Shown here piece by piece: positions 50,522 through 63,786 of a stretch of DNA of 64,000 nucleotides. The notes under the pieces are model-generated. The model saw only the letters and a list, made by a program, of their open reading frames with translations. It did no database searches and was not told the origin of the DNA. The position numbers and the translations under genes were made by a program. The DNA comes from Osedax fenrisi. Lineage: Eukaryota > Annelida > Polychaeta > Sabellida > Siboglinidae. Where the stretch lies: assembly GCA_964019155.1 (NCBI GenBank), contig OZ025243.1, forward strand, positions 88,742,079-88,806,078. Direction: 5' to 3'. Each line of letters opens with the position of its first letter. Position 1 is the stretch's first letter.

Positions 50522-53500
50522 TTTAAATACACATATATGTGTATTGTTATATTTAGCCTTATATATTGTACACTATACAAAATTATAATTTTTAACTAAT
50601 ACTGCTCAACTGCCAAACTATAAATAAACTATTTTACAAAGATCATAGAAATATCGATCGACTAGCGATCGAATGTTGTTGATGTATGTATCGATGACAC
50701 GCAATTCCTCGATTAACGATCTTAATTACGCGTAGTTTTACGTATACGATTACATTAATATATGCACCAGTGATCGAGTGAACGATATTCATTCTAGAAA
50801 TATAATAAAATATAAAGGAACGGTTAACATTGTAATTAAATTATAATATATAAGTAAAAGAATAGTCATTTTACTTATAGTATATCCTATTTGAGTATGA
50901 AGAAAACAATATAATATAAAATATTTTGCATAACTATCAACTCGTCCTATAAGTATATGTACTCCGTGTATTCCTCACGAATATATCCTTACGCAGGCTA
51001 GGCGTAAGCGGTTGACATGAGGTAATACGCATACATTTATGCATTAAGAGCAATGCGCCGATAAAATCAACGCGATCTATTAAAAAGCGCGCAAAAAATA
51101 TTGAAATTTCATTCGATTAATTAACAATAAAATCGATTAATTAAAAAAATTAAATTAATTAAAAACATAACGTACCGAGCTATCGACAAAAGTTAACCAT
51201 TAATTGAAAAACCTCGAACACGACCACTCCGTTCCAATAACCCCTCCGAAACACCCCTCAACCCCACAACCCCACAAACAAGATGTCGTCGGCCAACAAG
51301 TCCGAACTGATAGTGCAAGCGGCCGGAATAGCCGTCGCCGTCATAATGTCCGAGTTCCTGAACGCCATCTACCGGAGCCAATCGCTGCCCCGTATCCTAC
51401 GAACCGGAACCGGAGAAGCGCCCTTCTCCATCATGTTCATGGTGCTCGCCTGCTACTTCAACGACACGTTCCTGCCGTTCAAAACGCACGCGGACATCCT
51501 ATCCGTATTGAAGGCCACAGCCGTAATTGCGTCCGTTGTGATTCTGCTCGAGGGGCATCGAACCGTCCGCTACAGCGATGACATCATCCGAATGATGCCC
51601 GAGTTCATCTACCTATTGTTGCTGTGCTTCTGTATGACGATAGGACCGTACATGGGTGACGTCATCCTCAAGATCATAACCTAGCCTAGGCTGTTACGCA
51701 CGATGATGAATATAGGCGTGCATTTGTTACTAATAAATGCATAAAACGAATTTATTCTATATTTATATATATTTAACTATTATATAAATATACATATATA
51801 CATATACATATATATATATACATTTATATTATATGCCCGAATGTACACATATTAATTCGCCAACATGTACAGTGTATGTGTACATATATTGGTATGTATA
51901 CATTGTATACATACGTTGTGTACATTTGTGTACATTGTACAGTGTACAATGTACAATATACAGTGTACAGTGTACAATGTACAGTTTACAATGTACACCA
52001 ATGTACACCACGTATACAGTGTACACATTACACATAGCAATATGTACAATGTGTACACTGTATACACAATGTATACACGCATACCAATATGTCCACATGT
52101 ATACACATACCTTTGTCCACATAAACCCATGTCATCAAATGTACACGTATACAGTATACATTCGCCTGTTAATATGTAATAGCTATTACTAGGAATTTAT
52201 CCTAGGATTCAAACTACGCAGACTATTAATGCGTCACCACAGTATGTGACATATAATGTGTACTATGTATACAATGTATACAATGTATACAGTGTATACA
52301 ATGTATACAGTATACAGTGTATATCAACCCTCTTTAGTATATGCTGCATACATAATGTATGATTGCATAGTGTATCCCGTGTAGGTAGTGTGTATGATCG
52401 GATAATGTAACCTGTATAGATGGTGTGCCCTATATATACACGTAGTTTATAGTATATATATATATATATATATATGCTGACGTAAACACAACTGTACGTC
52501 ACCATAGTTACTGCAATAACTATACATTCATTCCTAGTACATCTTCCCAATACTTATGCACCCCTATAGGAGTGTATAAGTGTACGAGCATATCTATTTA
52601 TAGAGATATGAGAGATGGTAGTAGTCAGCCTTACCGTCAATCACTTACCGTGACGTCAGAGTGACATACCGATGAGTCACTATCGTTAGTGACGTCATCA
52701 ATACACTAGCCGAGGTAGAACTAGTCTATAGTAACACTCCCCTGTATAGTGTTATACACATGTCAGCCTTTCTATGTATTATCGGGTTCCGTTGTTCTAG
52801 CTGATTATAGATTACTATTATTGTATGTCGGTTGTCCTATACGATATATACATCAATGTTATGTTCTGATACTAGCTACAATGTAATCATATGTTAATTA
52901 TGTATACTTATATATCTATATATATATATATATATATATATACAAATAAGTTACTAAATGTATCTCCATAATACCCATAATGTAATGTAATTTAGATTAT
53001 TCGTTTTTAGTATGTTTATTTACGCAACATTATGTTATTAAATAATAAACATTACAATAATTTTATTTAATAATAAAATTAATAACATTTATATCGAATG
53101 TATGTATAACTAGCTGGCTACGTAGCGGCGTTGCCCGGGTATAATAGTAAATAATCGTTAGCTTTAATTGTTCGTTTATTGCCATTCACGAATGCATTAA
53201 TTAAAGTAAAGTGAATATAACTACATGTTTACGAAACACCTCACATTCGCATATATTTTATGTGTGAAACATTTTATTCTAAAATCAAAAGATTTCCCGA
53301 TAGAGGAAATAGTTCTAAAAGGACAGTTTTACGTAATTATGATCGGTGTAGAAGTGGAAATCAAAAAAGTCACACGAATGACAATACTATAGTATACTGT
53401 CCTAGAGAATGAATAGATACTTATATTTTATAAATCCGTCCAGCCGTTTTCTTAAACATAGAACGCATATATATAAATAAATAAATACATTTTTTTTATA

Positions 53501-55391
53501 TGTATTGATGAAGATGTTTATTCCAACACCGTGAATATACTATTACATCACATATTACATCACCTATTACATCACATATTACATCACTTATTACATCACC
53601 TATTACATCACCTATATACTGGTTATATTGACCATTATAGTCTAGTATACTATAAGCTATAATGGTTAACACATGACTATATCGTTTCAATACATACATA
53701 TAGTATACTTCAGTTGATTGAAAGTCGGCTACTAATGTCAGAAGCTTACTCTTTAATTCATAATACTATGAATAGTATATGTAATATAACTAATAACATA
53801 TACTATACGTAGTTTTACAGTCGTTATTACCATGACTCGTAATTTAAGATAATCAAAGCTACGAGGGGGGGTTGTATACTATAGTATACTGTTATAGTAT
53901 ACTGTTATAGTTGTATACCAGTCTGCGCATGCGTACATGTTGTCTTAATACACATTCGTATTATGTATGCACACCTATGTCCATATTGACCGGAAGTTGT
54001 GATTTATTACGATTTATTACGATATGGGTCACATGATCAGAGATGATTACCATATATACCCCTGCACCCCTATATAATACTTACTATAATATAAGTATAG
54101 TGCCAGTGTTGGGTGTAGGTTATTATTGATAACAAGGAGGGGCTTCTGTGTTATTAATGGTAATAGTAGTGCTGATATTAGTAGTGATAATGATTATGGA
54201 TACGATAGTGATGGTAGTGGTGCTGGTGTTTGTAATGACATCAAATCCATTAGTGGTAGAAGTAGTACTGACGTGGTAGTAGTGGCAATAATACTATTAG
54301 TGTTAGAGGGTTAGTTACGTTATTAGTTGTGATGGTAATGAAGGTGTTAATGGTGGGGGTAATAATCGTGTTGGAATTAGTAGTTGTGGTGGTAGAGATA
54401 TGAGTTGTATAGTAATAGTGGTAGTGGTAGTGGTAGTGGTAGTGGTAGTGGTAGTGATGATTGTAGTGGTAGGTTATATTATATTGTAGTGATAGCCTAC
54501 TAATATTAATAGTAGTTGTAATATATAGTAGTAGTTATGGTAATGATCATGTGATGATAGGTTGTAATAGTGGTAGTGGTAGTAGTTATAGTTATAGTAG
54601 CAGTTGGAGTGTTAGTGATAGTAGTAGTTGTAGTGGCAGAAGTAATGTTAGTGGTAGTAGTAGTAGTAGTCAGTAGTAGTAGTAATGTTAGTGATAGTGG
54701 TAGTAATGCTATTAGTGATGATGTTAGTATATTAAGTATGATGATAGTAGTGATGTTATTGTTGAAAGTGTTGGTATTATTAAAGTTAAAGTTTTTAAAT
54801 GTTAGTATAGAATGACATTTACGCATATTTACAATATTGGCCGCAATAATAGTATTATTGTATGATGTAGATATTAATGAGATTTACAATGAATATCGAT
54901 AACATAATATTAATCATTAATCTTTAAATGCAATATTACACGAGGATAGGATAATATAGTAAACTAACTGTTATTTATAGAGAAACTTGTATAATAAAAT
55001 AATTTTTAGTAAAATAAAATTATATTAAAAACACGAAATATATATATATATATATGAAACAAAGTTGATTGTTGGTATATATTAAGAAAATATCTACGAA
55101 TTGCAATATCGAATGACTCAATCTCACCGGTCGACGTTCATTGTATAGGACAATAAGAAATAAAATACGAAGAATAACAGGAACTAACATACGATAAAAC
55201 ATATACAAATATAGAAATATATAAATGAGGTTTATACAGGTATATATAATCAACCAAGCGTGAAGCCTAAGACAATTTATGTTTGCAAATATATTGATTA
55301 TGATATGTAATATCAAGAATATTAATTTGAATTAAATTCAATATAAGTTAATAATACATTATTCGATATTCCTGCAGATTTCATTTATAAT

Positions 55392-55432
<41 letters not shown>

Positions 55433-56162
55433 TTAACAGGAACAACGTAAATAATACAATTAAATAATTAAACAATGAAGTAAGATACATGATTATATTT
55501 ATAATCTAATTGTTGTTATATAATTATTAACATCTAAATAATAATTCCTATTATATTAATAAATATTATTATAATAACTGTAAAACGTTTTAATTTCTTT
55601 AATTTTTTAATTTCGTATTATTCTTTGTTTATTTCTATAACGTATATTATCGTTAGCAAATATCTATACTTTATACTTTCGATTATATTTTCGGCTATGT
55701 ATTTGCTTAAATAAAGTATCAATCAATCAATCAATATACCAAAATTAATATTTTATGAGTTTAAAAATATTAAAGTTTAAAAATACTTCATAATATTGCT
55801 TACATTATTTGATAGTATTTACTAATGAACAGAACGGAAAATAATGGTAATTTAAAAGGAAAGCCTAATCTATATGTTGTGATAGGTGGGTTTAACTATA
55901 GTGATGTATTCATATTATAAAATATATGTTACCATATGAATCACTATTCTATATATAGACCATGAGCTGTATTCGGGTTTACGTTTATTTTTCAGTTATG
56001 TTATCTAGCGCATAATTAAATATAGAATAATTAAATGTACTGTCAGTATATACATTACTATATTATAACTTATAATTTATGATAATAATAATTGATAATA
56101 TTATAGATGTATTTGTTATATTAAATACATTGAGGAATATTATAATTCACTATTTGTCAATC

Positions 56163-56217
<55 letters not shown>

Positions 56218-56946
56218 CACATAGTAGCATATTCTATATAGTACAAAGATAAAGATAATTTGTATTTTAAAGATTTAAAAGATTTTTAATTTCAATGATT
56301 TCCTCCGATGACGATACGAATAACAATCGCTATAGCGATGTCTATAGACACGTTTGCGACGCCCGCATGTCACGAAAACCACGCCCAGTATACGCCCAGT
56401 AGGCGTGACAACTTCAGACGCTCACAGCATGAGTCTCGACGACATATTCGTAGACTTACTGGCATCTTTATCGGTGTGTAGCGTCTTGTTAACGTTGGCG
56501 GGCGTCGCGAATACAGGAACGTAGGCGACGTTCAGCTTCGGATCGGCTGCAGCCTCTTCTCCTTCAGTGGCAGACTTCGGTTCGAGGAAGAACTCCGGCG
56601 TCTTGAACTGGTTCATCAGCCCGAGACAGTCTATTACTTCGTCGTCCCCGTCTGTTGTGGCGCATCTCTCTTTGGTTGCACGGTGTCGCTCCTTACCGGT
56701 TCTCCTAATGGTGAAGATAGGTTGATATAGGGTTGAGATAGGGTGGAGGTCCAATTAAAAGATTTAATTAATTAAAGTTATAATTTTATTGTTGAAATGG
56801 TGCTAATTAGTAATATATATATAGATTATTTTAATATAGTATTTTTAAATTCGCTTCTTGGGTGAAAAATGGCTCAACGTTCCAATCTATCATATAAGAT
56901 AACACAGTAAATACGTAAACTAAAACTATAAATGGATATAATCATA

Positions 56947-57004
<58 letters not shown>

Positions 57005-57456
57005 TTATATAATTATAATAAATATATAACTATATATATCATGTTTAGAGTAAATCAGTATTAATGTGTAACTTTAGCATACTATCATATGGTTTAAAAT
57101 TATGTTTTAGTTATATTTAATTGTTACTGTATATACATACTTTAATACATCTAACTAAGTAAATATTACAATTCTACTATAAATCCGTAAGTATCAACAT
57201 TTTTATTGCGTACATAAACATAATCTATATATAATAATATATTAAAATATATATTATAATTGGTCAACGCACAAACTTTTTATTTTTCTTAGTCCCTTTC
57301 TTTTTATGTTGTTTGCCGCTAAATAAAGACTCTTCGAAAGAAGATTCGCTTTCGCAGGGTAGAACTTTCAGCTCTTTGTAATTCTGATCTTGCACGTCTT
57401 GCTGCTCCAAGTGTTGGATGATGTCTTTTTCCATTCTAGAGTGGCCACTGTCGATC

Positions 57457-57502
<46 letters not shown>

Positions 57503-60500
57503 ATTAAACACACTTACATGTAGTGATATGATATGATATGATATGATATGATATGATATATATGATATATATATATATATATATATATAGTATTATATTC
57601 AGATTAGGATACAAATATTTAAGAAGATAAGAAATTATTAAATATATTCAGTATATTATCAAATTATTAATAAAAATAATACTATTAAGACATCGAGTTT
57701 ACACAACTAACTAATTAAGATAGTAAAACTAATACAACATTATATATTAAGTATGTGATCGTTATTACATGGTTACAGTTAAGGTAATACATACATTTAA
57801 AGTAAGGCTTCTATAATAAATTATTTTTCAAATTTTTTATAAATATTATTAATATTATTTATAATTTCAGAAATTTTCAAATTATTATATTAAATATAAT
57901 GTACAGTAATATAACATGTTAAATATGCTAGCCTGTAGACTACTATATGAACTACTATAGTAACTACTATACCAACTAATATAGTAACCAATATAGTATA
58001 CTATAGTTGCTATAGTATCTACTATAGTAGTTGCTATAGTAGTTACTACACTTAATTAGTAAGTTAATTAATTTTACTCAGATAGATTATTTTCTATACC
58101 TACGTGTATTACAAAAACAAGTTTAGATTCGCATAGTATAGATTATGTTCTAACGTTACTAGTGTATATATAGTTAAGTACACACGTGTAACTGGAGTTA
58201 TTATCCGAATAGGAGTATTCTTCTTTATGATTGTTTAAATAATGATTATATTGAATACATTCTGTAGAAATTATTAACTTTTTTCAATATACTGGTTCGG
58301 ATATAACACATATATATATATAAGGTCAAATCTTAAATCTTAATAAGTCATGTACGGATAAGTAGGACATATTAAGCTGGTATATTTGAATTGCTATTTA
58401 GTTCCATGTTAAATTAATCGGATAAGTCAGATTGAAAAGTCGGAATTTTCGATAAGTCGGAAATATATTATAGTTAATATGATTTGTATACTGGATAAGT
58501 CAGAATTTTTATAAATTTTCAGAAATATTTACTTTGAATAATATATGTTACAGTTATGAAGCATACTACTATTGTAATAAAAATTGTATCAAATTGTAAT
58601 GGGTCTACTTGTTACTTGGAAATCTATTTATATAAATATATTAGAATATATGTTTAATATATTATAATATTAGTCATAGACTAGTAGATATATTAGACAT
58701 TACGGTATTCTGAAATACGTCTAATTATGAGCTATATGTAAATGTAGTTGATATACTAAGATAAACATCTAAAAGTCAGCGCCATTGAGTTAAAATGCAT
58801 TTGAGCTCAAATGTATATCATTATTTATTTTATTTTATCTGTAATATTATATCTTTCAAAATAATAATTATTAATTAATTTGTACTAAAATAATATAATT
58901 ATAAACAACAAAATTAATAAATATACTAATACAAGAATACCAAGAGGAATTCAATATAAAAGTATGATGACAACTTTTCTAAGGTAAGTTATGATGTAAT
59001 ATGGCATACATAACCATTTATAATTATACATATCTAATACTTATAATTGATTGTTTAAATTTAATTATTTATGGGATTTGAACATGGTGATATCATTTTA
59101 AATAATAATGAAGAGATATTAATATGGCTGCATTGATGATCTTAATAAAAACAAGATTATGATATCCATGTAATACTCTATTTAAAAGTATACAGATTGT
59201 TTACGATATATTTAATATAGCCTATGCGTCTCTAAATATAAAGTCAATTTAACAAATTTACCTACTGAACGAATGTTATATCAGCAAATAATGTAGAATA
59301 TATTTATAAAATGACAAAGAATTATTGGAAATTTATCTAATGTGAGCATATTGTCAAGTCGATGATAAAGAAAGTATTATTAGTATTTATTAAACAATTA
59401 TATATTATTAAAAAATGATAGAACATTAAAATATTATTAATTACTGGATTTGTTGATACTATGTATTTTATATATTATATTTAATACTAAAATTATTAAA
59501 AATAAAATAAGAATTAATATTTGAATTAATATAGTATCTAAAATATGAAAGTACTTTTTTATACGAATTATAAATATTATCTTAAAAACACTATATTAAA
59601 TATTAATTATCATATTTATAAACTATATGCATAAATTTAATTATTTATAATTATAATTAAATAAATTTAACAAGATAAAATATTTAAATTTTGAATAGAA
59701 TTTGACAATATTTACCAACGATTATAATAATTAATTATAGTTTTATAAAATAAATACATGTAAAATATGATATAATAAGTTAATATACTGAATTAATAGT
59801 TAGTATTATCAAATAATCTTTAACATATATTAATTAGTGTTATTTTCTTAGTAAATGTTTTCAATAACATATTAATAGAAAAAGTCAATACAAATTAAAA
59901 TTGAGCAAAATTAAAATTATGTCTCAAGGACTAGGACATTACAGATATATTATAAAAGAATAAAGGTATGGAAATATGGAACTAATTATATAATAAAAGA
60001 CAATCGCTTTAAATCATAAATTATTTATTACAATGATACATTTTTATGATAAATTTAACTAGATTATGTTAAGCTTTAAAGCCGTGTATATCACTTTCTA
60101 GTGTAATTTAATTTAAATATATTAATAAATAGATCATATAAAATTAACCAGCCTAATATATTTTAATATAAATTCAAATATAATAAAAAGGATGTTAACT
60201 AAAAATCAATATTCATAACAAAATAATTCTATATTTGTAAATAGATTTTTCTAGCTGAATTTTGTATTTAATCATGTGATAAAAGTAAACGATTTCCTCA
60301 CGTACTTATAAATACGAGAAATTCACATGATATTATAGTTTTAACAATACATGTATCACTTGGGTATATATATAATATTTCGCGGCAATAATGCACCGTA
60401 TACTTACTATTTCCTTCGACAGCACACTTTATTGCAGTAGATCAGCAGACAGACAACCATAAGAAACACCAGGATCATTATCACGAACCGTGTGACGTCA

Positions 60501-63500
60501 TGTATGACGGCAAACTCCATCATCGCTTCTGTAGGAGGAGAGCATGTTACGTAATGGGTTATGTAACGAGGTATTACGTAATTATTGTTAAATACTATAG
60601 CACAGTTTCTACATTGTATATATATATATATTAGTGATTTAAATGATTCTCAAATATAAAGCATGATGTAGTCTCAGTCTCAGTTACCTAAAGTCTCAAC
60701 TCGGACCGTTCTCGTTTTCTTAGAGTATTTGATCGGCTAGGGCTATTTTGGCTACAACAAGCTCGCCATCATTTACATCACTAATATATATATATATATA
60801 TACTAGCCGTTTTGGCCCGGTGTATGTGCGGATAGTTGAGAATTATGAGTTATTATTAGAAAATTGCATGATCTATGTGTATTTTAGAAATAAGAAATAT
60901 ATTATTTATTTTATTTAAATTAATTTATAAAAAATAAATATTGAGAAATTAATATAATATACATAACAAATGGGAGTTAGCCCTATCTGAATTAGCCCTA
61001 TCGGAGTTAGCTCTATCTGAATTAGCTCTATCTAAGTTAGCACTATCGGAGTTAGCCCTATCTGAATTAGCCCTATCTGAGTTAGCCCTATCGGAGTTAG
61101 CCCTATCTGAATTATCCTTATCGGAGTTAGCCCTATCTGAATTAGCCCTATCGGAGTTACCTTATCTGAATTAGCCCTATCTGAATTAGCCCTATCTGAA
61201 TTAACCCTATCTGAATTAGCCCTATCGGAGTTAGCCCTATCTGAATCAGCTCTATCGGAGTTAGCCCTATCTGAATTAGCCCTATCGGAGTTAGCCCTAT
61301 CTGAGTTAGCCCTATCTGAGTTAGCCTTATCGGAGTTAGCCCTATCCGAATTAGCCCTATCAGAGTTAACTCTATCTGAATTAGCCCTATCGGAGTTAGC
61401 CCTATCCGAATTAGCCCTATCAGAGTTAACTCTATCTGAATTAGCCCTATCGTAGTTAGCCCTATCTGAATCAGCTCTATCGGAGTTAGCCCTATCTGAA
61501 TTAGCCCTATCGGAGTTAGCCCTATCTGAGTTAGCCCTATCTGAGTTAGCCCTATCGGAGTTAGCCCTATCCGAATTAGCCCTATCAGAGTTAACTCTAT
61601 CTGAATTAGCCCTATCGGAGTTAGCCCTATCCGAATTAGCCCTATCAGAGTTAACTCTATCTGGATTAGCCCTATCGTAGTTATCCCTATCTGAGTTAGC
61701 TCTATCTGAATTAGCCATATCGGAGTTAGCACTATCTGAATTAGCCCTATCGGAGTTAGCTCTATCTGAATTAGCCATATCGAAGTTAGCCATATCGGAG
61801 TTAGCCCTATCTGAGTTAACTCTATCTGAATTAGCCATATCGGAGTTAGCTCTATCTGAATTAGTCATATAGGAGTTATTCCTATCTGAATTAGCCCTAT
61901 CGTAGTTAGCCCTACGGAGTTAGGCCTATCTGAATTAGCCATATCGGAGTTAGCCATATCTGAAATAACCCTATCAGAGTTAGCTCTATCTGAATTAGCC
62001 CTATCTGAATTAGCCCTATCGGAGTTAGCCCTATCTGAGTTAGCCCTATCTGAGTTAGCCTTATCGGAGTTAGCCCTTACCGAATTAGCCCTATCAGAGT
62101 TAACTCTATCTGAATTAGCCCTATCGGAGTTAGCCCTATCCGAATTAGCCCTATCAGAGTTAACTCTATCTGAATTAGCCCTATCGTAGTTAGCCCTATC
62201 TGAATCAGCTCTATCGGAGTTAGCCCTATCTGAATTAGCCCTATCGGAGTTAGCCCTATCTGAGTTAGCCCTATCTGAGTTAGCCCTATCGGAGTTAGCC
62301 CTATCCGAATTAGCCCTATCAGAGTTAACTCTATCTGAATTAGCCCTATCGGAGTTAGCCCTATCCGAATTAGCCCTATCAGAGTTAACTCTATCTGAAT
62401 TAGCCCTATCGTAGTTATCCCTATCTGAGTTAGCTCTATCTGAATTAGCCATATCGGAGTTAGCACTATCTGAATTAGCCCTATCGGAGTTAGCTCTATC
62501 TGAATTAGCCATATCGAAGTTAGCCATATCGGAGTTAGCCCTATCTGAGTTAACTCTATCTGAATTAGCCATATCGGAGTTAGCTCTATCTGAATTAGCC
62601 ATATAGGAGTTATTCCTATCTGAATTAGCCCTATCGTAGTTAGCCCTACGGAGTTAGGCCTATCTGAATTAGCCATATCGGAGTTAGCCATATCTGAAAT
62701 AACCCTATCAGAGTTAGCTCTATCTGAATTAGCCCTATCAGAGTTAGCCATATCGGAGTTAGCATTATATATAGTAAGTACTCCTATAGGAGCACTTCGT
62801 CTCTCAATAAAATAAGTTATATATATTCGTATAATAACTGTATAATTATGAAATAAGTTAACATAAATTTAATAAGTCGTACGAAATTACCTCGTACGAG
62901 ATTACTGGTAACCATGAATCTCATTGGATGAATCTAATGTTATAAAAAGCGCTAATTAATTTGTAATCTTAATTTGTAAATTCACTTTAATATATGAGAA
63001 CACGGTACAATGTAACATTTTGATAGTGCATATTAAAGAGGACTAAAATATAAGTATAACTGGTGTCTTCCGATCTTGCATTTAATTCTAAAGTTCGTAG
63101 CATCGTCGTTTCGCGACAATGCCGCATTGTTATATGTTTGGAGAAATATATATATATATATATATATTTTAAGAACAATAGTTATAAATATTGCACATAT
63201 TCTTTATGAACTTAAATGTAACGATATCCAGTATCTAAACATTCCTGGTCATAAGTCATACGAGAATATATGCCTGTGCCCACGTAAATGTACTTTAATA
63301 CACATGTAAAATATAGGCGACGTAGGCGAATGTATGCCTACATACAATGTACATTGTACATACACACTCACACATGAAAATACCATCACACTCTCACACT
63401 AAAGGGTGTGCTTTAAGGGTGTCATGTTTGTATTACGATAAGATTGTCAGATGGTCAGATAGACAGATGGACATCTAACAGCTTTCAGCTATACACTCCA

Positions 63501-63748
63501 CACCCGCACACATACACGCACTCTAGTACAGACATACATATACACACACCATCGCGACTAGATTTATACGTACTCATAGGTACGGAAACATACGTACACA
63601 CATACACACACACACACTCACACATACCATCACACACTCACACATACACACACAATGTGTCACACATACTTACACAAATACACACATACACATACGCACA
63701 TTCTATACACACTCTAACATACATGCACATACCCACACACTCACACAT

Positions 63749-63786
<38 letters not shown>

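Noticed and set aside
54126..54826. Ser/Gly/Val and Thr/Asn-rich open frames on both strands
   Set aside because: They derive from a degenerate GTAGTG repeat; no homology or splice context.
61032..62751. Long minus-strand open frames of A-N-S-D-R repeats, resembling pentapeptide-repeat proteins
   Set aside because: They come from a 15-bp minisatellite; other frames are equally open, higher-order copies shift frame, and the central Leu/Phe needed for a pentapeptide-repeat helix is absent.
60966..62766. CRISPR-like array
   Set aside because: Units are contiguous 15-mers with no unique spacers, in animal DNA with intron-containing genes.
63076..63180. GC-richer stretch readable as YNNAALSRNDDATNFRIKC-like peptide on the minus strand
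   Set aside because: It looks slightly coding-like, but no AG acceptor was visible upstream and the EGF and transmembrane exons already join in phase without it.
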